From assembly GCA_028564705.1 (NCBI GenBank), contig JAPXFQ010002904.1:992001-1056000 (forward strand): 64,000 nt of DNA, in the 5' to 3' direction. Of this stretch, positions 11,035 through 24,912 are shown piece after piece. The position numbers and the translations under genes were made by a program. The notes below the pieces were generated by a model. It worked only from the letters and a program-made list of their open reading frames with translations. It made no database searches and had not been told where the DNA came from. How positions within the stretch are numbered: the stretch's first letter is position 1; each line of letters starts with the position of its first letter. This DNA comes from Apricaphanius iberus. Lineage: Eukaryota > Chordata > Actinopteri > Cyprinodontiformes > Aphaniidae.

Positions 11035-11790
11035 CGCTCCAATTTAGGATTCAAATTAAGATCCTGCTAATGTGTTTAAAGCTTTTCATGGCCTGGCCCC
11101 AAATTATTTTCTTACCATCATTCATCCCAACAAAGGTTTCCAGGTCTCTTAGATCATCCATTAAAGGTCTTCTTCATGTTCCCTGGTCCCTACTTAAGCT
11201 AAACGGTGACAGAGCTTTTAAGGATGCTAACCATCAGCTGTGGAACCTTCTGCCTCTGAAGATGAGAAATTCCCTCTCTATAACTTTTTTTAAATACAAA
11301 CTCAAAACTCATCTTTTGTGTTTTGTTGTTGACTTAAGTTTGAATTTGGTACTTTTATCACATGTACTTTTAATTATATATATATATTACTACTAATATA
11401 TATATTTATTGACTATGTTCATTTATGTCTTCTTTTCAAACAGTATATAGGTTTTCTTTTTAAAGGTATTTTTATAGTTATTTTAAAGGTTGTTTTTTTT
11501 TTCTCCAAAGGATGGAATGTATCTGCTAAGAGTTTCGACTGCTCACTGCAGTCGTCCTCACAGCTTCATCTGACGTGTTGCTGTCGTGTCAGTTAGGAAG
11601 ACTGCAGTGAGCAGTCGAAACTGTTAGCAAGTACATTCCATCCTTTGGAAAAAAAATAGCTTCTCTTTAAAAAGAAAACCTATATACTAATATATATATT
11701 ACTACTATTTTATGTGGTTTTTTTACCACTGTATTCTCTGTACAGCACTTTGGTCAGCGTAAGCTTTGATTAATTAAGCTCTTCAAATTA
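11035..11790 (+). mobile_element. L2-clade LINE 3' fragment (RT C-terminus plus 3' UTR)
   Basis: The plus frame 11040-11340 reads RSLRSSIKGLLHVPWS, then RAFKDANHQLWNLLPLKMRN and FFKYKLKTHLL. This is the conserved C-terminal block of L2 ORF2 (RSLRSS...L-VP...LWN-LP--R-----FK--LKTHLF). The 3' end carries GTACAGCACTTTGGTCAGCG (about 11739-11759), the typical tail of this clade. A foldback MITE is inserted in the 3' UTR at 11442-11688. Confidence 0.82.
11442..11688. mobile_element. 247-bp foldback MITE nested in L2
   Basis: AGTATATAGGTTTTCTTTTT at 11442 is mirrored by AAAAAGAAAACCTATATACT ending at 11688. The complementarity continues almost without break through the CCAAAGGATGGAATGTA and TTTCGACTGCTCACTGCAGT blocks. 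Arms are about 100-110 bp with few mismatches, around a loop of roughly 40 bp. A transcript would form a long hairpin. No coding capacity. Confidence 0.9.
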
Positions 11791-12079
11791 ATTATACATA
11801 CTTGTTTTCTTCCCTATTTTTCCTTTCTTTCTTCCATCCATGCTTTCTTTTTTCCACTCTCATGTCCTACTTGCCTTCATTGTTTTCTACCTCTAATAGT
11901 AGTTTCTATCTTCTTCCTTTCATTCTTCTATTTTACCCTCTTTCGTTGTCTCCTGTCTTCCGTCTTCCTTGCCCTCTTCTATTATCTTCTTTGTGTCCTT
12001 TCTTGCTTGTGTACCTCACTCTTCCTACCTCCCTTGTGCCCTTCCTCAATTCCTTTTTTCCTTCTTTTTTTTAACATTT

Positions 12080-13690
12080 CAATATTTAAAGTCTATTGGT
12101 AGTCCATCTACTCAGAAATGTATTTAGACCATTTATATTTGAAAATTAACATAAACAACACAAAATTTGAGTAACTGAAAGTTAAATCTGGAAATTTTAG
12201 CAGAAAAAATGTATGCATGTGGTTTTCTTCAAAATGGTCAGAGACTAAATTCAAGTTATAGTCAGCCTAAATTATTTGCTCTAGTCATAGTTACATTTGC
12301 TGACATGACATCAGGTTAATTTCCAAGTAAAGGGTATTTTAGTTCCCATTATGTCTCTAGACATGAGCTTCTTGCTTTAAAATTTAATATTTAATTGATT
12401 TTCCAAGAATTCTTGCAACAGCGGAGTGCAGTTTCTTGTCAAAAAACAGGGGCATCGTAGTATGTATGTTATTTCTTTAAATATGTGTCACACATTTAAG
12501 AGCTTCTCTCTCTTTCAGAAAATTCCATGCATGGTTGAGTAATGATGCAGCTTTAATGCTTTCACAATGAGAAGCTGAAGAAACAAGATCAGACAGGTGG
12601 ATGTCAGCTATCCTGTGTCTGCTGTCAACAGGGGCAGTTCTTTTTTAAATGGCACCCTGGCAGGTCCTCCATTACTGTTAGAAGCTCATTATCAACATAA
12701 CTCAGGAATTAGCTACCAGGCAGGAAAATTCAGACTCTTTAGGTTAATTTCCCTCTTTTTTAAGAGAGAAAATACATTTATGGGTGGTGTCAGAGGGAGA
12801 TAGTAAAAATCTGTCATTTAAATCCATTCATGGGAAATTGTTTATGCATTTAATACATTTAAAAAAATAATGCAATAAAATAATTATTCATGTTGGACCA
12901 GACACCTGTGGACGAACACATTTGTTTCCTTAAAACAAGGATGAAGCCGCAGTCTCAATAGAGCTCCGGACAGCACGTGACACAGAGGTAAGCGCCATGC
13001 TGGCAAGAATAATGTAATCAAAATGAATGTCGCAAGCTGGGATGTTACCCCGTTGGAGTTCTTATTCTTATTTTGAATTCTTATTTTGAAATGGAAGACA
13101 TTATTGTATATACCGGGGTATGAAAAAGAAAGATTAAACATCTCCGACCCTTACCATGCCCCTGGGATCATTTAAAAACTTTAGAAGCTGCACCTTCGAT
13201 ACCCAAACATCCAATTTCCTGATTAATTTTCCCTCATCCTACTCTGAAGCATCAGTTGAAGCATATAAAAGCCTTCCTGCAAAGGACTGTACATCAGGAG
13301 GGTAAGTAGAGCAACAAGCAACTAGGTCATGTCTTGTGTCTCAATATCTGACAATTAATGAACCATTACTTCAAAAAATAAATAAATAAATAAATTACAC
13401 TCTAGTCTGTTCCTCGCTGTGATCACAAGAAATGTAAACAGCAGCATGCAGACATCACAAAGATTGTGATTCTGCAAGGTTTTACTTGATGTTCACTTGT
13501 TTATATGTGAGCGACAAGAGAAAAATCCATGCCAATATAACTGTAAGAAGTCTGTTAAGTCCATGATAACTTTTCAGCATTCATAAGCTATTATCATTAA
13601 AACCGTGGACGTTGATTTTGATCACGATAGTTAGAAATACTCATTTAAAAGTTAACTTTAAATTATGTGTTCGGGTGAAGTTACCTGAAA
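12080..13690. other. Intergenic stretch, no gene recognised
   Basis: AT-rich with a short (AAAT)n run at about 13374-13395. At 13264-13311 CATATAAAAGCC is followed about 40 bases later by AGGAGG|GTAAGTAG, a TATA-box-like motif followed by a splice-donor-like sequence. No coding frame goes with it. Confidence 0.3.
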
Positions 13691-13701
13691 GGAAATGGTC
13701 A

Positions 13702-13878
13702 CTACATAAAGCCAAATTCATTGAAGGATGGGTTTTGATGGTCAGTTTTCTTCATCGTGCTCCGAGCAGAAATCCATATTTCCCTCTGAGCTGGATCTTT
13801 TGCAATGAGATAAAAGGCTGTGTCTTTAAACTGAGGTCGGTGGTTTGTGCACCCAGGGGCATAACATGAGTCAACCAT
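13702..13878 (-). pseudogene. THAP zinc-finger N-terminal fragment
   Basis: From ATG at 13878 the minus strand encodes MVDSCYAPGCTNHRP, then FKDTAFYLIAKDPAQREIW. The M-x3-C-x4-C-x-N start, the AFY-I-KDP run and the invariant Trp match the first half of a THAP domain, a DNA-binding C2CH zinc finger of about 90 residues found in host factors and in P-element-like transposases. The second half (the C-x2-H) is not seen in frame and the ORF ends after 58 codons. TTTTTTCAG lies just upstream of the ATG and resembles a splice acceptor. It is probably a remnant from a THAP-bearing transposon, and a real exon cannot be excluded. Confidence 0.6.
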
Positions 13879-13889
13879 TTTCACGAAGC

Positions 13890-15790
13890 TGAAAAAATGT
13901 TGAATAGCCGGTTAGCTATTGTAGCTTATACACTTTTTCATGCCAGTGTGAGGCCATCTTATTAAACATACAGCCAGAATGTATAGGGCCGAAGAGCTGG
14001 GCAATGCTTGATCGTTTCCACACCTTCCTTCCTAACAACCTTCTGTTATAAAATGAAACTATCTTATCCTCCTCAATCCCTCCGACACCATCTTGATGTC
14101 TAGTCACCCAAAGTTAACAAAACACAGAAACAGAAACTGGATCAGAAGACCTCCTAATCAAATCTGCTCCTCAGTGAGGTCTGATTAAACAGTCTGATGA
14201 TCTTCTACATGGCATATTCCCTAGATGCATTGACTGACATGTAATTAAACAAAGGCTCTGAAGAGATGGGTTTTTTTTAAATTGGATTTGGAGGCACCCA
14301 GAGATTAAATGGGACATTTTTTTTTCTTCAAACTGGACCATATTTATAGACACGTTGAATGTTATTGTTTTCCTCCGGTTTTTTCATGCATGCGTACAAC
14401 AGTGGAGGGCAAAAAGCTTCCACACCGCTATGCAAAGCTGTGTGGTTGTGGTCGAACAATTAGACAAACAAAATAAAACCTAAACCATCTTTCTGAAGAT
14501 AATCGAACAAGTCACATCAGAATGCTAACTGTATGTAGCGCAAAGCTTCCAGACTGTTTATGACCGTTTACTTACAAGCTACAGGAGGAAACTCCTCAGA
14601 TCAGTATGGAGATATCTACAATTATATGATCAACATGCCTAGATTTTACACAGCCATAAAAGGAGGGATAGAATTAATAGGACAACTCCCAGTGCTCAAC
14701 TCTTCAAACACCTTTTTATACCGATCGATCATTAATAAGGCAGTTTGATGAGTCACAACAAACGAGTTACCATTCAGCCAGTTTAACCCCTGACAGACCA
14801 CTATCCATAACTTCACCAGATTACTGACTTGTCATAGACATATTCACAACCCAAAAAGAACACCACGTTACGGTGTTATGAAGCAATTTCAGGGCGAACC
14901 GACAACTTACACTGTGCAGGCTGCGTTAGCACTCCGTGAAGAGAACAGCTAGCTAATGATATCACCGTCAGGCTGAGCACAGCACCATGGCTTTTACTAT
15001 GAACAGGCGCCCATAAAGAAAAAAAATGTTTTACAGCCAACATGTAATTGGGCAGCTGTTTGTACAACCAGTAACATGTAAAAAGCAGAGATAGTTACCC
15101 ACAGAGTTAGCTTCCAGACCATTTCGAATAGCTAACAGACTACAGTGGAAACTTCATCCGATATGACCGTCGCCAGTTCAGTTTACAGATATCGACATTA
15201 TTTGATCATGATGCCTCAACTTTAAACACCAGAAGCAAACAATGAATACATATATATTAACATTAACATACCTCAAATGTGGGAAATTAACAGACTAATT
15301 CATTAGACATGATCCCTGAATGAATAGATCACCCACTCTAACTCAGCAATAGATGGCAGCGTGTTTCGTCAGCTGGAAACCTATTAAATATTATTACTGT
15401 CCTTTTTTCTTCTGTTTCTGCAGCCTACAGCACTGCACATATTAACCAGGCTGATAGATTTTTCCTGCACTGTCATGTAGCGCTGATCTGTTGACAACTG
15501 TCAGCTAAAAATAACAGTAGTTAGTGGGGGCGATCTGTCTCTCTGTCCTCCATAGAGAAGTTGGGAGGCGGGGGCTTGGGTGCGTGATGTCACATTTCAA
15601 CGTGTCTATAGCATGCATTTTGTTCGCCTACTCACCCAAACAAGTTTGGAGAACTTGGAGAAGTTTATATCCAGTCGCTATCAGCAAATCGAGAGTCGTG
15701 AGTGCATGCTAAGTGCCGCCTCAAAATGCAATATCTGCCACAGAACTTATTACCATGTTTTGTTATTCATAGTGAAGAATATTATATCTT
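13890..15790. other. Intergenic stretch, no gene recognised
   Basis: Contains several non-homologous short ORFs. It may include the rest of whatever element carried the THAP fragment, but no terminal repeats or transposase motifs were identified. Confidence 0.3.
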
Positions 15791-15804
15791 TATGAACACC
15801 TTTA

Positions 15805-17410
15805 CAGACGTGGACAAAATTGTTGGTACCCTTCATTAAATCAAAGAAAAACTCATAATGGTCACAGAAATAACTTTAATCTGACAAAAGTAATAATAAA
15901 TAAAAATTATATAAATGTTGACCAATGAAAGTCAGACATTGCTTTTCATCCATGCTTCAACGGAATTATTTAAAAAATAAATGCATGAAACAGGCCTGGA
16001 CAAAAATGATGGTACCCCTAGAAAAGAATGAAAATAATGTGACCAAAGGGACATGTTAATCCAAGGTATGTCCACTAATCAGCATCCTAGGTGTCTACAA
16101 TCCTGTAATCACTCAGTGGGCCTATATATAGGACTCCAGGTAGTCACTGTGTTGTTTGGTGACGTGGTGTGTACCACACTCAATATAAACCAGAGGAAGC
16201 AAAGGAAAGAGTTGTCTCAGGAGATGAGAAAGAAAATCATAGACAAGCATGTTAACTGTAAAGGCTATAAGACCATCTCCAAGCAGCTAGATGTTTCTGT
16301 GACTACAGCTGCACATGTCATTCAGTAATGTACGATCCATGGGACTGTAGCCAACCTCCCTGGACGTGGCTGCAGGAGGAAAATTGATGACAGATCAAAG
16401 AGACAGATAATCCAAATGGTAACAAAAGAGCCTAGAAAGACTTCAAAATAGATCCAAGCTGAACTTTATGCTCAAGGAACATCAGTGTCAGATCGGAACA
16501 TCCTTCGCTGTTTGAGCCAGAGAGGGCTACATGGGAGACGAACAAGGAGAGGACAAATCATTAAAAAAAACAGACTGGAGTATGCCAAACTACATGCTGA
16601 CGAGCCACAAAGCTTCTGGGAGAATGTCATGTGGACAGATGAGACAAAAATTTATCTTTTTGCCAAGGCACATCAGCTCTATGTTCACAGACGGAAAAAT
16701 GAAGCATATCTAGAAAAGAACACGGTCCCTACTGTGAAACATGGGGGAGGCTCGGTTATGTTCTGGGGCTGATTTGCTGCATCTGACACAGGGTGTCTTG
16801 AATCTGTGCAGGGTACAATGAAATCTCAAGACTATCAGGGGATTCTAGAGAGAAATGTGCTGGCCAGTGTCAGAAAGCATGGTCTCAGTCGCAAGTCACG
16901 GGTCTTACAACAAGAAAATGACTCAAAACACACAGCTAAAAACACCCAAGAAGGGCTAAGAGGAAAATACTGGCCTTCTATGAGCCCTGATCTCAATCCT
17001 ATTGAACATCTTTGGAAAGAGCTGAAACATGCTGTCTGGAAAAGGCGCCCTTCAAACCGGAAACAACTAGAACAGTTTGCTCATGAGGAGTGGGCCAAAA
17101 TACCTGCTGAGAGGTGCATAAGTCTCATTGACAGTTACAGGAATCATTTGATTGCAGTGATTGCCTCAAAAGGTTGTGCAACCAAATATTAAGTTGTGGG
17201 TACCATCATTTTTGTCCAGGCCTGTTTCATGCATTTATTTTTTAAATAATTCCGTTGAAGCATGGATGAAAAGCAATCTCTGACTTTCATAGGTAAACAT
17301 TTATATAATTTGTATTTATTATTACTTTTGTCAGATTAAAGTTATTTCTGTGACCATTATGAGTTTTTCTTTTATTTAATGAAGGGTACCAACAATTTTG
17401 TCCACGTCTG
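15805..17410 (+). mobile_element. Tc1-like DNA transposon, copy A (1606 bp)
   Basis: Starts CAGACGTGGACAAAATTG and ends with its reverse complement, flanked by TA (15803-15804 and 17411-17412), the standard Tc1/mariner target duplication. Each terminal repeat is about 210 bp and carries a second related site: CAGGCCTGGACAAAAATGAT at 15991 on the left, and its inverse at about 17198-17223 on the right. This is the IR/DR layout of Sleeping Beauty-type elements. The internal transposase frame has three stops. Near-identical copies lie at 20238-21845 and 26703-28307. Confidence 0.96.
16053..17192 (+). pseudogene. Tc1-like transposase, copy A (three in-frame stops)
   Basis: One reading frame runs through the element but is broken by TAA at 16326, TAG at about 16449 and TGA at 16770. 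Before the first stop is a helix-turn-helix region (KIIDKHVNCKGYKTISKQLD). The catalytic segment begins at WTDETKIYLF (first Asp). The second Asp is in QQENDSKHTAKN, and the third acidic residue is the Glu of LNPIEHLW, giving a DDE triad. The protein ends ASKGCATKY. The [10 protein letters not shown] block is followed directly by a stop where family members normally have a Cys or similar codon. The frame is otherwise unbroken, so the copy is young. Upstream start unclear. Confidence 0.93.
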
Positions 17411-17419
17411 TATATGCAT

Positions 17420-17790
17420 TTTGTATAACCTGCTCTACATATATTTGAGTAAACATTTTTATATGTAGTGAAGTAGTAAGAATATTTACATATGTAAGTC
17501 ATTAGGGTCATATACTCAAGTAGAATTGTGTGAACCTGTGATCGGGGGAAATTCAGTGTTTGTAGTTGGTCTGCGATATGGCAGGTGGTCATGTAGAAGA
17601 ACAAAGCTGAGTCTATTAAACATAGTTTGGAAGCAGAAACAGGGAGTGAAAGGGAGTTACGAACGCTGTGCTGGGATAATGAGAAACATAACTCACAAAT
17701 GGACTGTTCAAGGTCTCGGGGAAGCAAAAGGTGTAGGAAACTATGATTCTTTTGCTGACAATTCATGTGCATGTGGAAGGACAGGTCAAT
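17420..17790. other. Short unassigned spacer between two transposons
   Basis: Between Tc1 copy A and the inverted-repeat element at 17792. No gene or repeat was recognised; the plus-strand ORF here is not similar to anything I know. Confidence 0.3.
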
Positions 17791-17791
17791 G

Positions 17792-18936
17792 GGCCTCATT
17801 TATCAAACTTGCGTACGACCAAATCAGGGTGTAAATGTTGCGTACACAAAAAATTTACACTTTTCGGCATTTATCAATCTGGACGTGAGCGTACAATGAA
17901 CAAAAAATATACACCAAGTCAGGAGGTGGTGTAAATTGTACAGCCATTTAGACAACATTAAACATTCCCGTGCAGAAAAAATTATGCCTACGCCTCTCAC
18001 ATTACAAATATGCAATTTCATGAAGTTATTTTGGGTTATGTCATGATTGTCTTTTATATTAAATAACCAAGGGGCGCCTCGCACACCACAGGGCTCCAAA
18101 TTTTAGTAGATTTATAAAGTTAGTGCCTTAATTGCTGCAGTTAGTGTGTAAGTCGTCTTTTTTCTTCCTTTCAATATTACCCATGTTTTTGGCTGTCCAA
18201 TATTTTTGGAATGGATGTTCGTGCTGATCCCCTTTTTTATGACTGTCTGTCATTAAAAAAGGTGCAAAATATCAAACTCTAAAGTTTCCCACAAATAGCA
18301 GCAGCATACAGAAAAATTGAAGGACAAAAAAAACCCATTTCTCTCTCCCGTAATGTGGCTTAGATAAAAATAAAAACCTAAATAGACCTCAAGTGGCAGT
18401 GGAACAGTTACTATGTAAACATTCTGTAACAGATATGAATATGAATGAATAAAAAGTAACTAGAAATGTTCTATGTACAACATGATGTGCAATGTATGGT
18501 TACTGTTAAGATGTTTTTATAAGATGTGGGTTGTTGCCAAAATGCGCACAGCCGCGGCATCGTGTCATTCCCGTCTCACTGCAGGTGCTATCCATACTGG
18601 GTGTTCTGGCTACCAGCTGTGTAATATAACAATGAATAACTGCATGTCATGCTTTAGGTGACAAAGGTTGTTGGAGCATAACCCTCCGTTCCAAGTGAAC
18701 ACAATAAGCACCATGGAGCTGGGTCTGCCTGTGACCTATTTCCTGCTAGTGAAGTTCCTCTTTTTAACAATCTTGGTCGTCTGCCGTTCAGCCATGTTGC
18801 AAAAACAAGGCGTGGAAGAGGAGGCACAAATTTGGGCGGATCCGACACGTTCATAAATCCCATGTTGGGTCTTGCGTATTTGGAATATACACCCAAAATA
18901 TACTCCGTTTTCTGCGCAAGTTTGATAAATGAGGCC
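17792..18936. mobile_element. 1.1-kb non-autonomous DNA transposon with GGCCTCATTTATCAAACTTG ends
   Basis: GGCCTCATTTATCAAACTTG at 17792-17811 is the exact inverse of CAAGTTTGATAAATGAGGCC ending at 18936. The terminal inverted repeat extends at least two more bases (CG). Subterminal stretches also repeat ATTTATCAA and GCGTAC motifs. No transposase motif was recognised in the interior. The G-rich ends with ATTTATCAAA resemble PIF/Harbinger-type MITEs, but a clean 3-bp target duplication could not be read, so the superfamily is uncertain. Confidence 0.85.
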
Positions 18937-18939
18937 TGT

Positions 18940-19985
18940 TGAGGGTAAAAAACTGTGGAAAAGTACTGAGTTGTTCATCATGTGATCCTTTTGTGTTGTG
19001 CTTCAATAAAAGAGTGCTCCCCTGTCGAGAAAGCAGTCAGTACACTACTGTTCTGGCTCCATCTGAATCAATAAATCCTAACAATAGCTACTACTATTCC
19101 CCTCAGAGTTCAGGGCATCTCAGAAGTGCTTATTTGAGTTTTTCCAGTGTTATTTACAAGCTTTTAATACATTTTACAGCAAGCTGCCATTTCAGTAAAG
19201 TTATTCCAGTTCTCCGTGACAGTTGTAGTTTGAGCAGGATTTTTAATCTGTGCTATTCGAAACTCTTAGTCTACATGGTCAATTTGTTTGTGCATTTTGG
19301 AAAAACGCGAGCACAAACAATGTTATTGTTTGCAGTAGCAAGTTTTATCTGTCTACCACCATAGAGCACAGATTGAGAGTCCTGCTCTGACTACTACTGT
19401 AATGGAGGATGGTAGGAACGAAATTGGGAAAATGCCAGCAAGCAAAACCTTCCCTGTTTGGCTGTGTCCTTCCACCTCAAAAGACACATGGGCTTCTGAG
19501 AAGGATTGACCGCCCTGTTCAGGAGATCAGGTACTAACAGGTTTAAGAGATAATGACTGATAGTTATATTTCAATGAATCAAAGCATCATCTCTTGATCT
19601 TCTACACAATTTGCGACAGAAAGTTACCAGTTACAAATAGTCAAACACACACCTAATGAGTTCTCAGTGATATAAAACATAGAAAACAGTACCTCAATAT
19701 CAAATTTAATTATGTTTTCCTCCCTTCTTATCCACGTGTACCAATGTATTTGATGGAGAAGCCAGATTTACAAATACAGATGTCATCAAAGTTGAAATTC
19801 AGTCGATTGATATTTCTTTATCAATTCAATGATACTTTAATTTATATTAGCTTTGTAAGAGTCCAATTCTTTGCATATAAGCATACTGTTACTGGACTAG
19901 TGTAGATAAATGCAAGATTTAGGGAGTGCACAGCTGAGTTCTAGATCTCCGCACACATCTATTACGAGCCTCAGGTAGATCGTAA
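18940..19985. other. Intergenic stretch, no gene recognised
   Basis: AT-rich, without recognisable repeats. The 141-codon plus ORF (18939-19364) is Ser-, Leu- and Cys-rich with no motif. Confidence 0.3.
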
Positions 19986-19989
19986 TGTC

Positions 19990-20160
19990 TTGCTAGGTTT
20001 GCAGATGTGCCATCATCTTTCCATAACTGACTGAACAGAACTCTATGAGATGTTTAAAGCTTGGAGTGTTTTATAACCCAACCCTGGTCTAACTTCTTCA
20101 AAGCTTTGGCTTTGGCAGACTGAGATTAAATTACACAGTGTTGGACTCTTCCTATCAGTG
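19990..20160. mobile_element. Degraded Tc1-associated spacer sequence
   Basis: Sequence such as AACTCTATGAGATG..AAAGCTTGG and ACTGAGATTAAATTACACAG resembles, from memory, a dispersed fish Tc1-linked repeat. A related piece, overlapping in part, occurs at 49140-49295. No ends were visible. Confidence 0.35.
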
Positions 20161-20237
20161 AGAACTTTTACATGCAGCAAGAGAAATTCGAATTATTACC
20201 TTAGTCTGACTGAAAAAAGACTTTTAAAATACATGTA

Positions 20238-21845
<1,608 letters not shown>

Positions 21846-21849
21846 TATA

Positions 21850-23715
21850 CACCTTATTCCGGCTGGAGTCGAACCGAACTGGAGTTTCAGAAGCTCGACT
21901 ACCCGACCTGGATAATGCGATTTGAATCTGACTTCTCTGCAACCAGCACCCCTGGCCACACTCGCCCACCCCCTCTGCAAATTAGGAGAGGTGGAAATGC
22001 GACCTAGCAATAACAACAGTGGCGTTATAATGGGCAGCATATGGTGTCTGAGACAAACGTAAGCGGCATCTCAGTGCATATTTAGACGATGGAAGATGAG
22101 GCGATGCGTTGTGACTGTGAATATCCTGCTTTAACGCCATCTGCTTCACATCTGCCAGCCTCAGTTTACTGCCTGAACAAAGCTTCAAGCTTACTGCTAT
22201 AAGGCTAACACGTAGGGGTGCATGTCCCTATCTATCATCAGGGAGTGGAACATACAGTACTTAATTAAATAATTAGATTTTCTGGCTGACATGTAAACTA
22301 GTACACGGCTCACAACAAGGTGCAAGCCCTGAGGAGACCTTTGAATCCACTAGGTTTTATGTATGGGTGTAAAATAAAAAAAACATCCTTTTCATATTAT
22401 TTTCTAAAGATTTTGAAATTCCTGTACCCGTTTTTTTCTATATACCCTCCAAGATTTTTGCAAAGCACTCTATTTGGGTATTTTTCTAACACAAAAGACA
22501 AATTATCACCAGATTTTTTCCAGTTCTTACTGCCAAATATGAGAATGACAATGTGCTGCATCCAGGGGGATGCTGCTGCATGTTCAGGTATTATTGAGAG
22601 GAATCACTGAGCTGGGACTGTGCAAACCACAGAGAGGTTTCCACATAGCTGATCAATATTTCTGGAGCAAAAATATGTATTTGAGGTGTGCTTCCTCTCT
22701 GAATCAGACGCCCGTTGTACCATAGTTACAGTTATAAAAGCTGTTGGCGCAGGATGGGTATTAGTGGACATGAATCCTCATCTGGGGACTGCACACGAAC
22801 CAGCGGGCCTCAATTATTCAAAATGTGAACTTATGGGACCGTAAAAAGCAGTGTGCAAACATAACACGAATACAGATGAGATACACACTCTGATCTCTAT
22901 TTTATTTATAAAAAAAGATTAGCTTTTCAACTCAAGTTGTCACAGTTAAAAGATTGTTGTTGCCTTTTTTGGCTGGGAACATCCTTTTGTGTGCAAACAC
23001 TAAAATAAAAGTAACATCATATTTTACAGCAGTTCAGGTTAGGTTAGTCTGACTTTGATGAAATGTGCAATATTGGGGCCCAATGCAGCAGTCCAACTGA
23101 GACAAGAAAATATAAAATCCTTAAAGAATAACTGAATTAAAATTGTTTTAAAATTAAGGAAAAAGAAAGAGAGCTTCTTTTCGTATTGCACAAAATGCTG
23201 CTCAGCCTTTGTTCTATTTTTTTTCTGCTGAACTGCATTTAGGTCCTGGTTCCTACACTCTTCAACCCACAAATTAAACTAACTGGCGAAGAAAAGACAT
23301 CTCAGCCCAGTCCATTTTCTTAATTGCTTTTTGATGCAAGGCACAGATCCTCAAAGATAGAACCCGAAATCAGTGTTAGCGCTGGTACAGTTTTTAATAA
23401 GCCCCTTTCACAAAAGTGACTTTCATAGCGCAGCTTCTCTGACAGCTGAAAGCTCGTAGTTTTGGCGAGCACAAACCCGATTTGGAGATTTCTTTAACAT
23501 TTTGCAGCAGTCTAACAGGAAGTAGCTGATGAGAATAGTCACATCTAATCAACCATAGGGGCCATTCATGGGTGCTAGGTAGACTGAATTACTCTGAACA
23601 ACAGTAAAAACGGGGATAAAGGAACAGAATATATTTGCAGGATTATGCATTTTGTGCACACAAAGAGAACCAAACCACTAAGAAAAACAAAATGTTGTTT
23701 TTACCGAACCAAATC
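21850..23715. other. Intergenic stretch, no gene recognised
   Basis: No domain, exon or repeat family identified. A few ORFs of 60-100 codons on both strands lack coding character. Confidence 0.3.
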
Positions 23716-24912
23716 AAGACACAGGGTCTTGCAAAGTATTTCTACTTTTTCATAATTTTTCACATTACAACCACAAACTATTTAGTCTTTTTTTGAAAGT
23801 ATTGCAATTAAATTTTAATGTTTATATTATATTACAAATCTGAAATGTTTGGCTTGGATGTTATGGAGAAGTTTGAAGATGTAAAATTATAAAAACAATA
23901 TTCAAAACATCTTGTTGATCACTGTTTATTCTAAAAATAGAAAGATTCTCTTTCCTTTCAGGTCGGCCCATGGTTACCCTGGCCAAAAAAATTAAAGAAC
24001 GTAAAAGGCACATATGCTGTGCCTCAATTTAAAAAAGAACTAATGATATGGTTTTTGAGTTTGTCTATCATGTGATTTGTTTGCTTTTAAAAAAATGTGT
24101 AATCAACATGACTAATAATCAGAAATTGAATATATGACGTCAAGGCGCTAACACTAGCTAGCACTTTAAACTCTCACCAAGGCCTTCTAGAGCTCGTGTC
24201 TCATGCTGGTTCTCACTCAACCGACTATTTCTCCCCCAGCATAGATGCCACTTTCTGCATGGCCAAACAAAAAAACAAACAAAATTCACGGACATCTTAT
24301 GTTAAATCCATGGCGCATTGCCAACAGGATCAGAAAATATTGCTTCATTGAATATCTTAATTGTTTTTCACAGTAGGGGGCCCATGGACCGGATGTAGAT
24401 GGGTGTGACTTAGGCCTCTCATGGCAAAAATGTAGTCCTATCACAATGTGCCCATCCATCTGAAGTAAAAATGGCAATGGGAGCCTTAACTAGAGAAGCA
24501 GCTAACAGGCCCATGGCAATTCTAGAGGATTAGAAGTGATCCACAGCTTTGGTTGGAGAATCTGTTAACAGCTGAATGCTGAAAGAAACCCTCAAAGTTA
24601 TCCGTCTGTCACAAGCCATGTAGGGGTACAGCAAACTTGTGTAGGAAGGTGTTCTGGTCCAATGAGACGATAACTGAAATGTTGGTCAACAGTGCGTGAC
24701 AACTACTGAAAGCTGTGAACCGCATCGTGTTTTCCTGACAATTTGAGACAGTTTTGTGGAAGCATCATGCTTCGGGGAGGCTTTTCTTAAGCCAGGACAG
24801 GGAAGCTAGTAAATGGCAATGGGAAGATGGACAGAAAATAATGGGTAATCAAAGACGAAAGCCTTTTAATGAGTATGAAAGACTTGGGTAAAGGTAATGG
24901 CTAAACTTCTAC

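Larger units (their letters stand above)
10830..12075. repeat. Pyrimidine-rich tract split by an L2 fragment
   Basis: On the plus strand 10840-11030 and 11795-12070 are strings of CTTCC/TTTCTT motifs with very few purines. The L2 fragment (about 11035-11790) sits between them, which suggests insertion into one original polypyrimidine tract. Long ORFs rich in Ser, Phe and Leu in this tract are artefacts. Confidence 0.7.

Noticed and set aside
11802..12074. 90-codon Ser/Phe/Leu ORF
   Set aside because: Translation of a polypyrimidine tract.
17287..17799. 170-codon minus-strand ORF
   Set aside because: Runs through the Tc1 terminal repeat into spacer; the terminal-repeat part recurs at the other copies as fragments of chance ORFs.
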